Shown: positions 37,350 to 45,483 of the stretch, one piece after another
Layout of the letters: every line of letters starts with the position of its first letter
Position numbering within the stretch: position 1 is the first letter of the stretch
DNA from: Dehalococcoidia bacterium
Lineage (GTDB): Bacteria; Chloroflexota; Dehalococcoidia; Bin125
DNA: 48,551 nucleotides
Assembly (NCBI GenBank): GCA_022828105.1
Contig: JAJEJC010000002.1
Location: forward strand, 1-48,551
Direction of reading: 5' to 3'
Notes under the pieces: model-generated
The model's input: only the letters and a program-made list of their open reading frames with translations
The model's database searches: none
What the model was told of the DNA's origin: nothing
Position numbers and translations under genes: made by a program

Positions 37350-37865
37350 ATGGCAGGCATCTCGGTCCTTGTTCCATTCGACCGCTCGCCCGAGGCGCGC
37401 CGCGCGCTGGACATCGCCCTGCAGCTTGCCCGGGTCGAACGGCGCAAGTCGCGAGTCCATCCCATTTATGTCGTGGAGGTCGACCGAGCCTTCCCGGTCG
37501 ACAGCGACCTGCCGCAACAGTCGGCGCACGGCGAGGCCTGCCTCGCCGAGGCGGAAGCGGCCGCGCGTCAGGCGCGAGTCACCTGCGACGCCATCCTGCT
37601 GCAGGCCCGCAACGCAGGGCCGGCCGTCGTCGACGCCGCGGCTACCGATCAGATCGATCTGCTCGTGCTCGGGGTCTCCCATGCCAACGCAGTGCATACC
37701 AGCGGCGGCGAGCAGACCGCGCTCGCGCGGCGCTCCGGCGCCGGCATCGACCTCGGCCACACCGCCGACTACATCCTCTCCCATGCGCCCTGCGAAGTCG
37801 TGGTCGTCCGTGAGCCTGCGCTCGGCCATGCGTCTCGCGCCGACCAGGCGCCGAGCGAACGCTAG
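37350..37865 (+). CDS. Universal stress protein family
   Basis: This 171-residue single UspA domain begins ISVLVPFDRSPEARRALDIALQLA and ends with APCEVVVV, the usual C-terminal strand. The ATP-binding G-x2-G-x9-G(S/T) loop is altered: LVLGVSHANAVHTSGGEQTA followed by GIDLGHTADYIL, so nucleotide binding is uncertain. It leads an apparent operon with two RCK proteins, 28 bases before the first. USP domains are often linked to cation transport and stress response. The start is the ATG that follows the candidate leaderless promoter. Confidence 0.85.
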   Translation: MAGISVLVPFDRSPEARRALDIALQLARVERRKSRVHPIYVVEVDRAFPVDSDLPQQSAHGEACLAEAEAAARQARVTCDAILLQARNAGPAVVDAAATDQIDLLVLGVSHANAVHTSGGEQTALARRSGAGIDLGHTADYILSHAPCEVVVVREPALGHASRADQAPSER

Positions 37866-37892
37866 CGTCCAGGGAAAGCGAGCCGAGCCGTC

Positions 37893-38330
37893 ATGCGTGT
37901 CGTGATCATGGGCTGTGGCCGGCTGGGATCGACGCTCGCCCGCGAGCTCGACCACGAGGGGCACCGGGTGACGGTGATTGACGTCGATTCCGCCGCCTTC
38001 AACTGGCTCGAAGACGACTTCCGCGGCGTCACGATGGTTGGCGCCGGCGAGGACATCGATGTGCAGCAAGCAGCCGGCGTGCCCGAAGCTGACATCTTCC
38101 TCGCGCTGGCCAACGGCGACAACCGCAACGCCATGGCGGTCCAGGTGGCCAAGCACATCCACGGCGCCCCGCGCGTCGTCGCCCGCATCTACGATCCGGA
38201 ACGCGCCGACGTGTATCGACAGCTCGGCATCAATGTCGTCAATCCCACGACCATTCTCGACGAGATGGTGCGTGCAGCGGCCTTTGGCCAGAGCGACGTT
38301 GCCAACGACGACTCCGACGAGGTGCGCTGA
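37893..38330 (+). CDS. TrkA-N (RCK) domain protein, single domain
   Basis: RCK proteins are cytosolic NAD(H)- or ATP-sensing regulators of Trk/Ktr-type potassium transport. This 145-residue copy has only the Rossmann RCK_N domain: VVIMGCGRLGSTLARELD with GxGxxG and the acidic residue in VTVIDVD. The second conserved stretch is DIFLALANGDNRNAMAVQVA. The C-terminal RCK_C domain is absent, ending DDDSDEVR-like. Its stop shares one base with the next gene's ATG (TGATG). Two adjacent RCK genes suggest a heteromeric ring, but no TrkH/KtrB channel is in the window. Confidence 0.9.
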   Translation: MRVVIMGCGRLGSTLARELDHEGHRVTVIDVDSAAFNWLEDDFRGVTMVGAGEDIDVQQAAGVPEADIFLALANGDNRNAMAVQVAKHIHGAPRVVARIYDPERADVYRQLGINVVNPTTILDEMVRAAAFGQSDVANDDSDEVR

Positions 38331-38992
38331 TGTACATCATCATTGTCGGTGGCGGCAAGGTCGGTCGCGGCGCGGCGCGCGACCTGATTGGGATGGGCCA
38401 CGAAGTCTGCGTCGTCGAACGCGACGCCAACACGGCCTGGTCGATCAACAACGAACTGGGCGAGGTCGCCCTGCTTGGCGACGGCGCTGAAATCCATGTA
38501 CAGCGCGCCGCCGGCATGAACCGCGCCAACGTCGTCGTCGCCTGTACAGGGCGCGATCAGGCCAACCTCGCCGTCGCCCAGACTGCCCAAACCCGCTTCA
38601 ACGTGGACAAAGTGATCGCCCGGATCAACGACCCGCGCAACGAACGCATCTTCCGCACGCTCGGCTTTGGCTACACCATTTCCGCCACGACGGCGATCGT
38701 CAGCGCGATCGAACAGGAGGTCGGGGCCGGGCTCTCCCGCTTGACCAAGATCCGCTCAACGGCCTTCGTCCTCTCCGAGGTCGTCATTCCCCAGGTCGCG
38801 CCTGCGGTTGGCTGTACGGTGCGCGATCTGGAACTGCCGCCGCACACCGTCCTGGCCCTAATCATCCGCGACGACGACCAGCCCGAAGTGCCCGGTCCCA
38901 ACACGCTGATCCAGGCCGCCGATGTCGTCGTCGCCGTCACCCAGCCGCAGTATGAAGCTTCACTGCGCGAGGCCCTGACGGGAGCGTCCTGA
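38330..38992 (+). CDS. trkA: TrkA protein (RCK_N plus RCK_C)
   Basis: This 220-residue protein has the full RCK_N-RCK_C architecture: MYIIIVGGGKVGRGAARDL, CTGRDQANLAVAQTA, a hinge around residues 120-135, and an RCK_C domain (VAPAVGCTVRDLELPPHTVLALIIRDD). It is the usual length of a Ktr/Trk regulatory subunit. It is coupled to the preceding single-domain RCK gene by a one-base overlap. pheA starts four bases after its stop. Confidence 0.92.
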   Translation: MYIIIVGGGKVGRGAARDLIGMGHEVCVVERDANTAWSINNELGEVALLGDGAEIHVQRAAGMNRANVVVACTGRDQANLAVAQTAQTRFNVDKVIARINDPRNERIFRTLGFGYTISATTAIVSAIEQEVGAGLSRLTKIRSTAFVLSEVVIPQVAPAVGCTVRDLELPPHTVLALIIRDDDQPEVPGPNTLIQAADVVVAVTQPQYEASLREALTGAS

Positions 38993-38996
38993 AACC

Positions 38997-39854
38997 ATGC
39001 CCAACAACGCCGAACAGCCAATCACGATTGCCTACCTCGGACCTCCGGGCACCTTCACCGAGCAGGCCGCCTCGCTCTGCGCTCCCGCCGGTCGACCGGC
39101 CGAACTCACTCCATACCCCAGCATCACCGCTTCCGCCGAGGCCGCCGCTTCAGGACGCGCGGACCTGGCCGTCGTACCCTTCGAGAACTCGCTCGCCGGC
39201 GCAGTCGGCGAGACTCACGATCTGATCATCCACCAGCTCGACGCGCTTGCCATCTGCGACGAGATCGTCATCCCCATCGAACACTGTCTGATCGCGGCGC
39301 CGGATGTCGACACATCGAGGGTGGATGCGATCTACTCCCACCCGCAAGCGTTGGGCCAATGCCAGCGGTACCTGCAACGTCGATTTCCCGGCGCGCGCAC
39401 CGAGGCGACGCTCTCCACCTCCCAGGCCGTCGCTCGAGCCGTGGAACTCGGCGACTTCACCCTCGCCATCGCGCCGCGTCGAGCCGCTGCCCTTCATGGC
39501 GCCGTCATCCTTGAAGCGGGAATCGAAGACGATCATCGCAACGCCACCCGCTTCGTCGTGCTCGCCAACAGCGACCACGAACCAACAGGCGACGACCGCT
39601 CGACGATCCTGTTCAGCACCGCCAATCGCCCCGGCGCCTTGCTCGAGGCGCTGCAGTGCTTTGCCCAGGCCGACATCAACCTGACCAGGATTGAATCGCG
39701 TCCCGCAAGGGAGCGGTTGGGGACGTATCTCTTCCTGATCGACTGTGACGGCCACCGCACCGATCCGGCGCTTGCTGGCGCACTGGAGCAGATCGCCGTC
39801 GTCGTCGACCGGCTGCGCATCGTAGGCAGCTACCCGAAGGCGCCCCAAGCCTGA
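38997..39854 (+). CDS. pheA: Prephenate dehydratase
   Basis: PheA converts prephenate to phenylpyruvate in phenylalanine synthesis. The 285-residue protein is monofunctional, without a chorismate mutase domain. It begins ITIAYLGPPGTFTEQAA, has PFENSLAGAVGETHD (61-75), the catalytic Thr184-Arg185-Phe186 in NATRFVVLA, and a C-terminal ACT domain with the phenylalanine-binding ESRP motif (233-236). The ATG at 38997 follows the trkA stop closely. mutM starts six bases after its stop. Confidence 0.96.
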   Translation: MPNNAEQPITIAYLGPPGTFTEQAASLCAPAGRPAELTPYPSITASAEAAASGRADLAVVPFENSLAGAVGETHDLIIHQLDALAICDEIVIPIEHCLIAAPDVDTSRVDAIYSHPQALGQCQRYLQRRFPGARTEATLSTSQAVARAVELGDFTLAIAPRRAAALHGAVILEAGIEDDHRNATRFVVLANSDHEPTGDDRSTILFSTANRPGALLEALQCFAQADINLTRIESRPARERLGTYLFLIDCDGHRTDPALAGALEQIAVVVDRLRIVGSYPKAPQA

Positions 39855-39860
39855 TTCGAC

Positions 39861-40706
39861 ATGCCCGAGATACCCGAACTACAGCACGTCGCAAAAGTCT
39901 TGACCGCTCAACTGGCCGGCCAAGCGATCAGCGGCGTCGATATTCAGGAACCGATCGTCATCCGCCTGCCGCGAGAGGACTTCGAGGCGGGACTGCTCGG
40001 CGCGCGCATCCGCGCAGTTCGGCGCAGCGGGAAGTTCCTGCTCTTCGAGACCGACCGCGACAGCGTGATGGCGGTCAATCCGATGCTCAATGGCCGTTTT
40101 CAGTGGATCGACGGTCCCGACGGGACGCCCAAGGCGCACGCTCGCACGTGCTTCACGTTGCGATTCGAGGACGGCGATACCGGTCTACACGCTGACCCAC
40201 CGCTCGGCATTCGCTACATCGACGAACGATACCTGGGCAAGGTCTACCTCGCCGACGCCGACGAGCTTGACCAGGTGCCCGTGCTCGGTGAACAGGGGCC
40301 GGATGCGCTCGACCCCGCGCTCGACCAGGAAGCGTTTCTGCAACGCCTGAAGCGTCATCGCGGGCAGGTCAAGAACACCCTCGTCAACGCAAGATTCATC
40401 GCCGGCATCGGCAACGCCTACTCAGATGAAATCCTCTTCCAGGCCGGAATCCATCCCTTTGCCAAAATCTCGGGCCTTGATGAATCGCGCCGCATCAGGC
40501 TGTACGAGGCGATTCACGAGACGCTGAACTGGGCTTCGTCGATCGCCGCCGAGCAGATCGGCAATCGCATCGACCGCAAACCGCGGGAGTTCCTCCGCGT
40601 GCACCGCAAGGGTGGGCGAGCCTGTCCCCGCTGCGGTCATGGAATCTCGGAGGTCTCACCCAATCGCCGCGTCACGTCGTTCTGCCGCCCCTGCCAACCG
40701 GAATGA
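39861..40706 (+). CDS. mutM: Formamidopyrimidine-DNA glycosylase
   Basis: MutM excises 8-oxoguanine and formamidopyrimidines and has AP-lyase activity. The 281-residue protein starts MPEIPELQHV, giving the catalytic N-terminal Pro and Glu after Met removal, and has Lys58 in RSGKFLLFE. NARFIAGIGNAYSDEILFQAGIHP forms the H2TH region. The C-terminal zinc finger has Cys255, 258, 275 and 278. The second residue block reads IPELQH instead of PELPEVE, as in some Chloroflexota/actinobacterial Fpg proteins. It ends the plus-strand operon, 36 bases before the 3' end of the convergent HNH gene. Confidence 0.95.
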   Translation: MPEIPELQHVAKVLTAQLAGQAISGVDIQEPIVIRLPREDFEAGLLGARIRAVRRSGKFLLFETDRDSVMAVNPMLNGRFQWIDGPDGTPKAHARTCFTLRFEDGDTGLHADPPLGIRYIDERYLGKVYLADADELDQVPVLGEQGPDALDPALDQEAFLQRLKRHRGQVKNTLVNARFIAGIGNAYSDEILFQAGIHPFAKISGLDESRRIRLYEAIHETLNWASSIAAEQIGNRIDRKPREFLRVHRKGGRACPRCGHGISEVSPNRRVTSFCRPCQPE

Positions 40707-40742
40707 ACCCCTCGCGCGGCCGCTCGGAGTCGCATCTTGGTG

Positions 40743-41291
40743 CTAGTCGCCGGACAGCACCCGTTCGGCTCCGGGAATAAACGGAGCCCAGCCCGGCTGA
40801 CTCTCCAGGTATTGGCCGAACAGGTTGATTGGACTCACGGTCGGCCGCTTCGGTTCGTTCCTCAACTGCATCCGAGCCTCGCGCGGAGTTCGGCCCGCCT
40901 TGCGATGATTGCAGCCTCGACAGGCCGAGACGAGATTCTCCCACGTATGCGAGCCGCCCCGGAAGCGGGGCATCACGTGATCGAGCGTCAGGTCCTTCAG
41001 CGCGGTGCGACGACCGCAGTACTGACACATGAACCGATCGCGGATGAACACCTCGCGCCGCGACAGCCGCATCACCGGCCGCGGCCTGCGAATGAAGTAG
41101 ACCATGCGAATCACCGACGGCACATCATACTCGCCGCTCACGGTCCGCAGGAGCGACTTCGCCCGGTCCAGCTTGTCAATCACTTCGGCCTTGCCGCGCG
41201 CGACCAGCACCACGGCCCGCCGAACGTTGCAAACGTGCAACGGCTCGTAGTTCTGATTCAGAACCAAGACCGTCTTGTTCAGAACCGACAT
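40743..41291 (-). CDS. HNH endonuclease family protein
   Basis: This 182-residue protein belongs to a chromosomal HNH nuclease family common in Chloroflexota, cyanobacteria and Bacteroidota. The N-terminal region is TVLVLNQNYEPLHVCNVRRAVVLV (7-30). The HNH module has Cys89 and Cys92 (FMCQYCGRR), His105 (LTLDHVMPRFRGG), Asn119 (ENLVSACRGCNHRK), Cys124, Cys127 and His129. Its biological substrate is unknown. The ATG at 41291 matches the family N-terminus; it lies within a 16-base palindrome that continues upstream. It is convergent with mutM. Confidence 0.9.
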   Translation of the reverse strand: MSVLNKTVLVLNQNYEPLHVCNVRRAVVLVARGKAEVIDKLDRAKSLLRTVSGEYDVPSVIRMVYFIRRPRPVMRLSRREVFIRDRFMCQYCGRRTALKDLTLDHVMPRFRGGSHTWENLVSACRGCNHRKAGRTPREARMQLRNEPKRPTVSPINLFGQYLESQPGWAPFIPGAERVLSGD

Positions 41292-41305
41292 CACACCTGT
41301 GTGAT
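41290..41305. promoter_or_regulatory. 16-base palindrome at the HNH start codon
   Basis: ATCACAC-CT-GTGTGAT is a perfect inverted repeat with a two-base centre. It includes part of the HNH gene's start codon. A -10-like TACGAT on the minus strand (41309-41304) overlaps its far edge. It could be an operator or an RNA hairpin occluding the start. Confidence 0.4.
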
Positions 41306-41373
41306 CGTACCACCGTGATCGACGAACGCAGACCGGCGAATCGGCAACCCTCCGAAACGACTCCGCTCGGGCG

Positions 41374-41973
41374 TCAGCCGCCGCCGAAGTGGTCGACCGC
41401 GGGTTCGGCGGCGGCACGCCACGCATCTACATCCGCGACGAAGCCCTGGATCGCCGTATCGAACTCCTCCGGCAACAGGGCCCGGACAACCGGCACGTTT
41501 TCCAGCATCGCCCAACCAATCACCGAATGACCCACGACGCCCTCGGCGTCGTCCAGACCGGCCAGCACGACGATGGCAAACGCAGCCTGGATCACCAGCA
41601 GGCCAAACACCGCTCCGAACAGTCCGCCCGCGGCTCGATCCGCCCAACCCAGCAGGAGCAGCGAAGCCAGTCCGCGCAGAAATGCGCCCGCGACGTAGCC
41701 GCCGACGCAGACCAGCGCCAAAATCGCGAAGAAACTCGCCGCACGCATCGGTCCGCTCGGCGACTCGGAGATCGCCAGATCGATAAACACTCGTTCGTGG
41801 TACAAGCCTGCCAGGAACACGCCAATCACCACGGCGAGCAGGGCCACGGCCGTCCGCAGAATGCCCAATCGCCATCCCCACAGACCGATCCCGGCCGCCA
41901 GGCCAATGATGACCAGATCGATGATGTTCAGGCCCAGGAAGAGTGCGGAATCGGTCACTCGGCCACTGTACAC
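41374..41973 (-). CDS. CvpA family membrane protein
   Basis: This 199-residue integral membrane protein has four hydrophobic segments and the CvpA/colicin V production architecture: LNIIDLVIIGLAAGIGLWGWRLGIL at the N-terminus and a GGLFGAVFGLLVIQAAF segment in the middle, both typical of the family. CvpA proteins are linked to envelope homeostasis, with unclear biochemistry. A GTG at 41973 gives the longest frame; a GTG at 41955 is an alternative and neither has a clear ribosome-binding site. It follows radC after 42 bases. Confidence 0.8.
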   Translation of the reverse strand: MYSGRVTDSALFLGLNIIDLVIIGLAAGIGLWGWRLGILRTAVALLAVVIGVFLAGLYHERVFIDLAISESPSGPMRAASFFAILALVCVGGYVAGAFLRGLASLLLLGWADRAAGGLFGAVFGLLVIQAAFAIVVLAGLDDAEGVVGHSVIGWAMLENVPVVRALLPEEFDTAIQGFVADVDAWRAAAEPAVDHFGGG

Positions 41974-42015
41974 AGGCCCGGACTCAGCGCCCCGTCTCCG
42001 GCCGCAAGGGCTGTG

Positions 42016-42855
42016 CTATCCGGTGCCCGCTTCCCCGCCTGCTTCCTTCTCCGAGCTCGGGCCCATCAGTCCCAGTTCGGCCATCGAGGCGAACTGCGAA
42101 CGCGCGACGATCACGTGATCGAGCAGATCGATGCCCATCATCTGCGCGCCGCTGACCAGCTCCGATGTCAGTTTCCGATCCGCCCGGGATGGCGCGGGAG
42201 ACCCGGAAGGATGATTGTGCACCACGATCATCGCCGGACCCTGATGCATGATCACCGGTCGCAGCATCTCCGAGACCCGGACGGTCACGCCGTGCACCGT
42301 GCCCTTGTACAGCCGCTCCTCGCGAATCAGGCAGTGCTGTTGATCCAGCACCAGCACCCACACTTCCTCGTGCGTCAGGTCGCCCAACAATCCTCGGTAG
42401 CGGTCAAACACCTGCTTCGAGGTCTGGAACGGCACTCGCGCCGGCCACTCGTCGTCGGCCAGACCTCGCGCAGCCAGCTCGACCGCCGCCTTGATCCGCG
42501 TCACCTTCGCCTCACCCAAACCGGTCACCCGCATCAGCTCCTTGACGTCGGAACGCAGCAGACCCACCAAACCGCGTTCCGCAAGCAGATTGCGGGATAC
42601 CTCGAGCACGTTCTCTCCCTGCCGGCCGGAACTCAGCAGGATGGCGAGTAACTCCGCATTGGCCAGCGCGTCCGCGCCAAGCCGAATCAGCCGCTCTCGC
42701 GGACGGTCGGCTGGGTCCATGTCCTTGATCGTGCCGCCCAGTCGAGGATGGGTAGTCGACGTACCCTGACCTGTCGGCGACTCGGCGACTGGGGCAGACT
42801 CTCCGGCGTCCTCCGATGCCCACGCCGCCCTAAGCTCGGCCTCGTGGTCGCGCAT
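42016..42855 (-). CDS. radC: RadC (JAMM-domain) protein
   Basis: RadC-family proteins have an N-terminal helix-hairpin-helix region and a C-terminal JAB/MPN (JAMM) metalloprotease-like domain; their role is unsettled despite the DNA-repair name. The 279-residue product has the N-terminal signature RPRERLIRLGADALANAELLAILL (51-74) and HNHPSGSPAPSRAD with metal ligands His213, His215 and Asp226. About 45 residues precede the family start IKDMDPADRPRERL, so a start nearer residue 46 is possible. It is followed by cvpA and preceded by a membrane protein gene. Confidence 0.93.
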   Translation of the reverse strand: MRDHEAELRAAWASEDAGESAPVAESPTGQGTSTTHPRLGGTIKDMDPADRPRERLIRLGADALANAELLAILLSSGRQGENVLEVSRNLLAERGLVGLLRSDVKELMRVTGLGEAKVTRIKAAVELAARGLADDEWPARVPFQTSKQVFDRYRGLLGDLTHEEVWVLVLDQQHCLIREERLYKGTVHGVTVRVSEMLRPVIMHQGPAMIVVHNHPSGSPAPSRADRKLTSELVSGAQMMGIDLLDHVIVARSQFASMAELGLMGPSSEKEAGGEAGTG

Positions 42856-42869
42856 CTGACAGTTCGTCC

Positions 42870-43484
42870 CTAGTCGTCGCGGCGGTCGCCGAAGCTCGGC
42901 AGTTCTACCCGCTCGCGAGCCTGCGCCGCCTCCGCCTCGCGCTCCTGGCGGCGCTGCTCCCAGGCGTCGTCCTCACCCGATCCGCCTCGCTGATCGCCGT
43001 CCTCATCTTCGACCGGCGCCTCCTCCTCACCCAACGGTCTCCAGGCGATCAAGGCGTTGGTGTGCGGGTAGTGCAGCAGGTATACCCAACCGCCGGGTTC
43101 CGGCATCTCCTCGAAGATCAGACGGGGCACCCGATACACGCGCCGCGACACCAACACATAGTGGGCGCGGAAGAAGATCAACAGGTCAAACTTGCGCCAC
43201 TTGCGTGCCATCCGGCCAGTCGTCTCGATCGGCTCGGAGAACCAGTCCCGGAACGCAGACAGCGCCGAGAATCCCGACAACACGCCAATCAGCGCAAACA
43301 GTGAGAATCCGAACCAGGACCCGCTGTTGCCGTCCAGCGCCTCGACCATCATGTAGACCGCGCCCACGGTCAGCAGGACGAACGCAGGTGTCCAGATCCC
43401 GATCGAGCGCAGCAGTGCCCGACGCGCTCGCTGCTCGTCCGGCTCCTGACTGCCGCGCCAGTCGCGAAACCTATCCTCCGCCAC
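42870..43484 (-). CDS. Membrane protein of unknown function
   Basis: I do not recognise this 204-residue protein. Two hydrophobic helices (about 28-48 and 58-77) are followed by a basic segment ARKWRKFDLLIFFRAHYV and an acidic, probably disordered C-terminus. The segment YLLHYPHTNALIAWRPLG (around 150) may be a conserved core. The start is the GTG at 43484, with GAGG 11 bases upstream, overlapping the LysM gene by 14 bases. It is probably cotranscribed with the LysM and radC genes. Confidence 0.75.
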   Translation of the reverse strand: MAEDRFRDWRGSQEPDEQRARRALLRSIGIWTPAFVLLTVGAVYMMVEALDGNSGSWFGFSLFALIGVLSGFSALSAFRDWFSEPIETTGRMARKWRKFDLLIFFRAHYVLVSRRVYRVPRLIFEEMPEPGGWVYLLHYPHTNALIAWRPLGEEEAPVEDEDGDQRGGSGEDDAWEQRRQEREAEAAQARERVELPSFGDRRDD

Positions 43485-44079
43485 GACCGCTGTTTCCTCT
43501 ATCGGTCGCGCCGGTCCCCTGTTCCGCAACGCTGGAGCGGTCCCACTGAGGAATCCAGAGCCACTCGCCGCGGATCAGCACCGAGTCGGCATCCAATTGC
43601 CAGTTCCAACTCACCAGCTCGGCAACCGATATCCCTCGCGCGGCGGCAATCGAGAACAGCGACTCCCCTCGCTGCACCTGGTAGCGCTCAAATGATCGTG
43701 GCAGCGTCAGCGCGACCGGGTCGGGCCGACCTGGTACGACGCCCGTCTGTTCCGGGATCTCGATTTGGGGACTCGCGCCCGATTCGGTCAACGCTGCCGA
43801 GTCCGCGACCACTTGGGATCCCGCCGTTTTGACCTGCGCCGTCTCCTGGCTCCCCGATACAACAGCAGGAGCGACAGGCGCAGCAACCACGGCCGGCTCA
43901 ACCGTCTGCCCGGCCTGCCCCGCAGCGAGCGGCCGTTCCGATTCAGAAGCGTTGCCCCAGAGCGCCGCGACGGCAACCACCGCCACGGTCATCGCCACCA
44001 CCAGGCTCAGTTCGAACCACCGCGAACTGAGCCATATCTTTGGCACGCCGGTCGGCAACACCGGGTTGTCAAGCGCCAT
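43471..44079 (-). CDS. LysM-domain membrane-anchored protein
   Basis: This 202-residue protein has one N-terminal membrane segment (about 24-40), a long Ala/Val/Gln-rich linker and a LysM domain near residues 135-178 (YQVQRGESLFSIAAARGISV, then WNWQLDADSVLIRGEWLWIP). LysM domains bind peptidoglycan or chitin-like glycans, so it probably faces the cell exterior. The ATG has a GGGGG stretch upstream. A 12-base palindrome (44142-44153) lies about 63 bases upstream and may regulate the operon LysM-membrane protein-radC-cvpA. Confidence 0.88.
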   Translation of the reverse strand: MALDNPVLPTGVPKIWLSSRWFELSLVVAMTVAVVAVAALWGNASESERPLAAGQAGQTVEPAVVAAPVAPAVVSGSQETAQVKTAGSQVVADSAALTESGASPQIEIPEQTGVVPGRPDPVALTLPRSFERYQVQRGESLFSIAAARGISVAELVSWNWQLDADSVLIRGEWLWIPQWDRSSVAEQGTGATDRGNSGRGGG

Positions 44080-44141
44080 CGCAACCCCCGGTTACGGATG
44101 ATACAGCGATCCGCAGACGCCGTCGGAGCCGCGTCAACCCG

Positions 44142-44153
44142 TAACGCGCGTTA
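44142..44153. promoter_or_regulatory. 12-base palindrome TAACGC-GCGTTA
   Basis: The perfect self-complementary TAACGCGCGTTA lies in the 145-base gap between rplL and the LysM gene, 63 bases from the LysM start codon. It could be an operator or, as RNA, a short stem. No terminator with a T-run was found for rplL in the same gap. Confidence 0.3.
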
Positions 44154-44224
44154 ACGATAGCGCATATGCAGCGCCGAACCCTGCCCGCCGCCGGGCCGAA
44201 CCGCCAATGCGGCGAGCCGCCCGA

Positions 44225-44611
44225 CTACTTGATTTCGACGGTCGCGCCGGCCTCTTCGAGCGCCGCCTTGATCGAGTCGGCCTCTTCCTTGGTCACGGCT
44301 TCCTTGAGCGTCTGCGGCGCCGACTCGACGAATTCCTTCGCTTCGCGAAGACCCAGTTCCGTCACCGCGCGAACGGCCTTGATCACGTTGATCTTCTTGT
44401 CGCCGAACTCAGCCAGAACCACGTCGAACTCGACCTGTTCCTCGACTGATTCCGCCGCTGCCGCGGCGGCGCCGTTGGATCCCGCCGCGGCGACCGCGAC
44501 CGGCGCGGCTGCCGTGACGCCGAACTCCTCCTCGATTCGCTTGACCAGGTCGCGCGCTTCGAGAATCGTCATCGCGCTGATCAGGTCAAACGCTTCGTCT
44601 ACTTTCGACAT
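44225..44611 (-). CDS. rplL: Ribosomal protein L7/L12
   Basis: L7/L12 forms the flexible stalk of the large subunit that recruits translational GTPases. The 128-residue protein has an N-terminal dimerisation helix ([26 protein letters not shown]), an Ala-rich hinge and a C-terminal domain with [21 protein letters not shown] and the closing GATVEIK. The length is typical. The ATG has GGAG upstream. It follows rplJ by 76 bases; rpoB would be expected next in many bacteria but the LysM gene comes instead. Confidence 0.97.
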   Translation of the reverse strand: MSKVDEAFDLISAMTILEARDLVKRIEEEFGVTAAAPVAVAAAGSNGAAAAAAESVEEQVEFDVVLAEFGDKKINVIKAVRAVTELGLREAKEFVESAPQTLKEAVTKEEADSIKAALEEAGATVEIK

Positions 44612-44687
44612 GTTGGTCTCCAGTCAATCCCGGCCCGTTGGCCGCTCGTTTCGCTCGTGCACCGACGCGCCGCCGGTGAGATGCTTG

Positions 44688-45233
44688 CTATTCCGCGCCG
44701 GCCTCAGCCGACTCCAACTGTTCCGCTCGCGCCTCGACGATCGCCGCGACATCGCGGAACATCGCGCTCAGCACACCGGCCAGGCCGGCGACCGGACTGT
44801 TCAGACCGCCCGCAACCTTGGCCATCAGCTCGGGCCGGCTCGGCACATCGGCCAGCGCCGAGACCTGCGAGCCGTCCTGCAACTGCCCTTCCACGTACAC
44901 GCCGTGGATTGGCAGTTCCAGCCGGGCCTCGCGCGTGTACTTCTGCAGCGCTCTGGGCGCTTCGGTCAGGTCGCCGAAGCCGAACAGCAGCGCCGTCGCC
45001 TCCGCGGCCAGTTCCGCCGCGCCCGGTTCGCCCGCGCCCTCGGCCGCACGGCGCCAGAGCGTGTTCTTGATCACCCGCAACTCGGTCTCCGGCGCTTCCG
45101 CGCGCAGACCCCGCCGCAGTTGCTGCATGTCCTTCACGCTCAGACCGCGATAGTCGATCCCGATAGTGATCGACGCGCGGCCCAGGCGCTCCTCCAGCAG
45201 CGCGACCTGTTCCCGTTTACGTTCAGTCGCCAT
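44688..45233 (-). CDS. rplJ: Ribosomal protein L10
   Basis: L10 anchors L7/L12 dimers to the GTPase-associated centre of 23S rRNA and autoregulates its own mRNA in many bacteria. The 181-residue protein begins MATERKREQVALLEERLGRA and has YRGLSVKDMQQLRRGLR, ELRVIKNTLWRRA and a C-terminal region for L7/L12 binding. The ATG at 45233 is chosen by homology. A 250-base leader with a paired hairpin precedes it, consistent with an L10-type leader. Confidence 0.96.
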   Translation of the reverse strand: MATERKREQVALLEERLGRASITIGIDYRGLSVKDMQQLRRGLRAEAPETELRVIKNTLWRRAAEGAGEPGAAELAAEATALLFGFGDLTEAPRALQKYTREARLELPIHGVYVEGQLQDGSQVSALADVPSRPELMAKVAGGLNSPVAGLAGVLSAMFRDVAAIVEARAEQLESAEAGAE

Positions 45234-45340
45234 ACGCCCCCGCAAGTCTGTCGCTTCCGCCGCCCCATCCCGCTCGACCACCAGACCTGCAACCACTCGG
45301 ATATCCGCGCTCGGGCGGACCAATCTTCGGCTGCTGCCTG

Positions 45341-45378
45341 CGCCGGTCGTTTCAGGACTCCCGAGAAGTCCGCCGGCG
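45341..45378 (-). promoter_or_regulatory. Hairpin in the rplJ leader (L10 leader candidate)
   Basis: In the 250-base region between rplA and rplJ, CGCCGG (45341-45346) pairs with CCGGCG (45373-45378), and inside it GGACT (45355-45359) pairs with AGTCC (45367-45371). A two-level stem fits the idea of an L10 leader that mimics the rRNA site. The sequence of the conserved core was not verified. Confidence 0.4.
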
Positions 45379-45483
45379 GTCTTGGGCGGCTATTGTCTGC
45401 CTGTTCCGTTCTCAGCCTATGCCAAGTCCTGTCTCTGCGTCTGCCGCCCGGACAACGTCGGACGCCAACCACCGCCCTGACGG

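Noticed and set aside
41374..41973. Bacteriocin gene suggested by the CvpA name
   Set aside because: CvpA-family membrane proteins are widespread housekeeping proteins; no bacteriocin or immunity gene is nearby.
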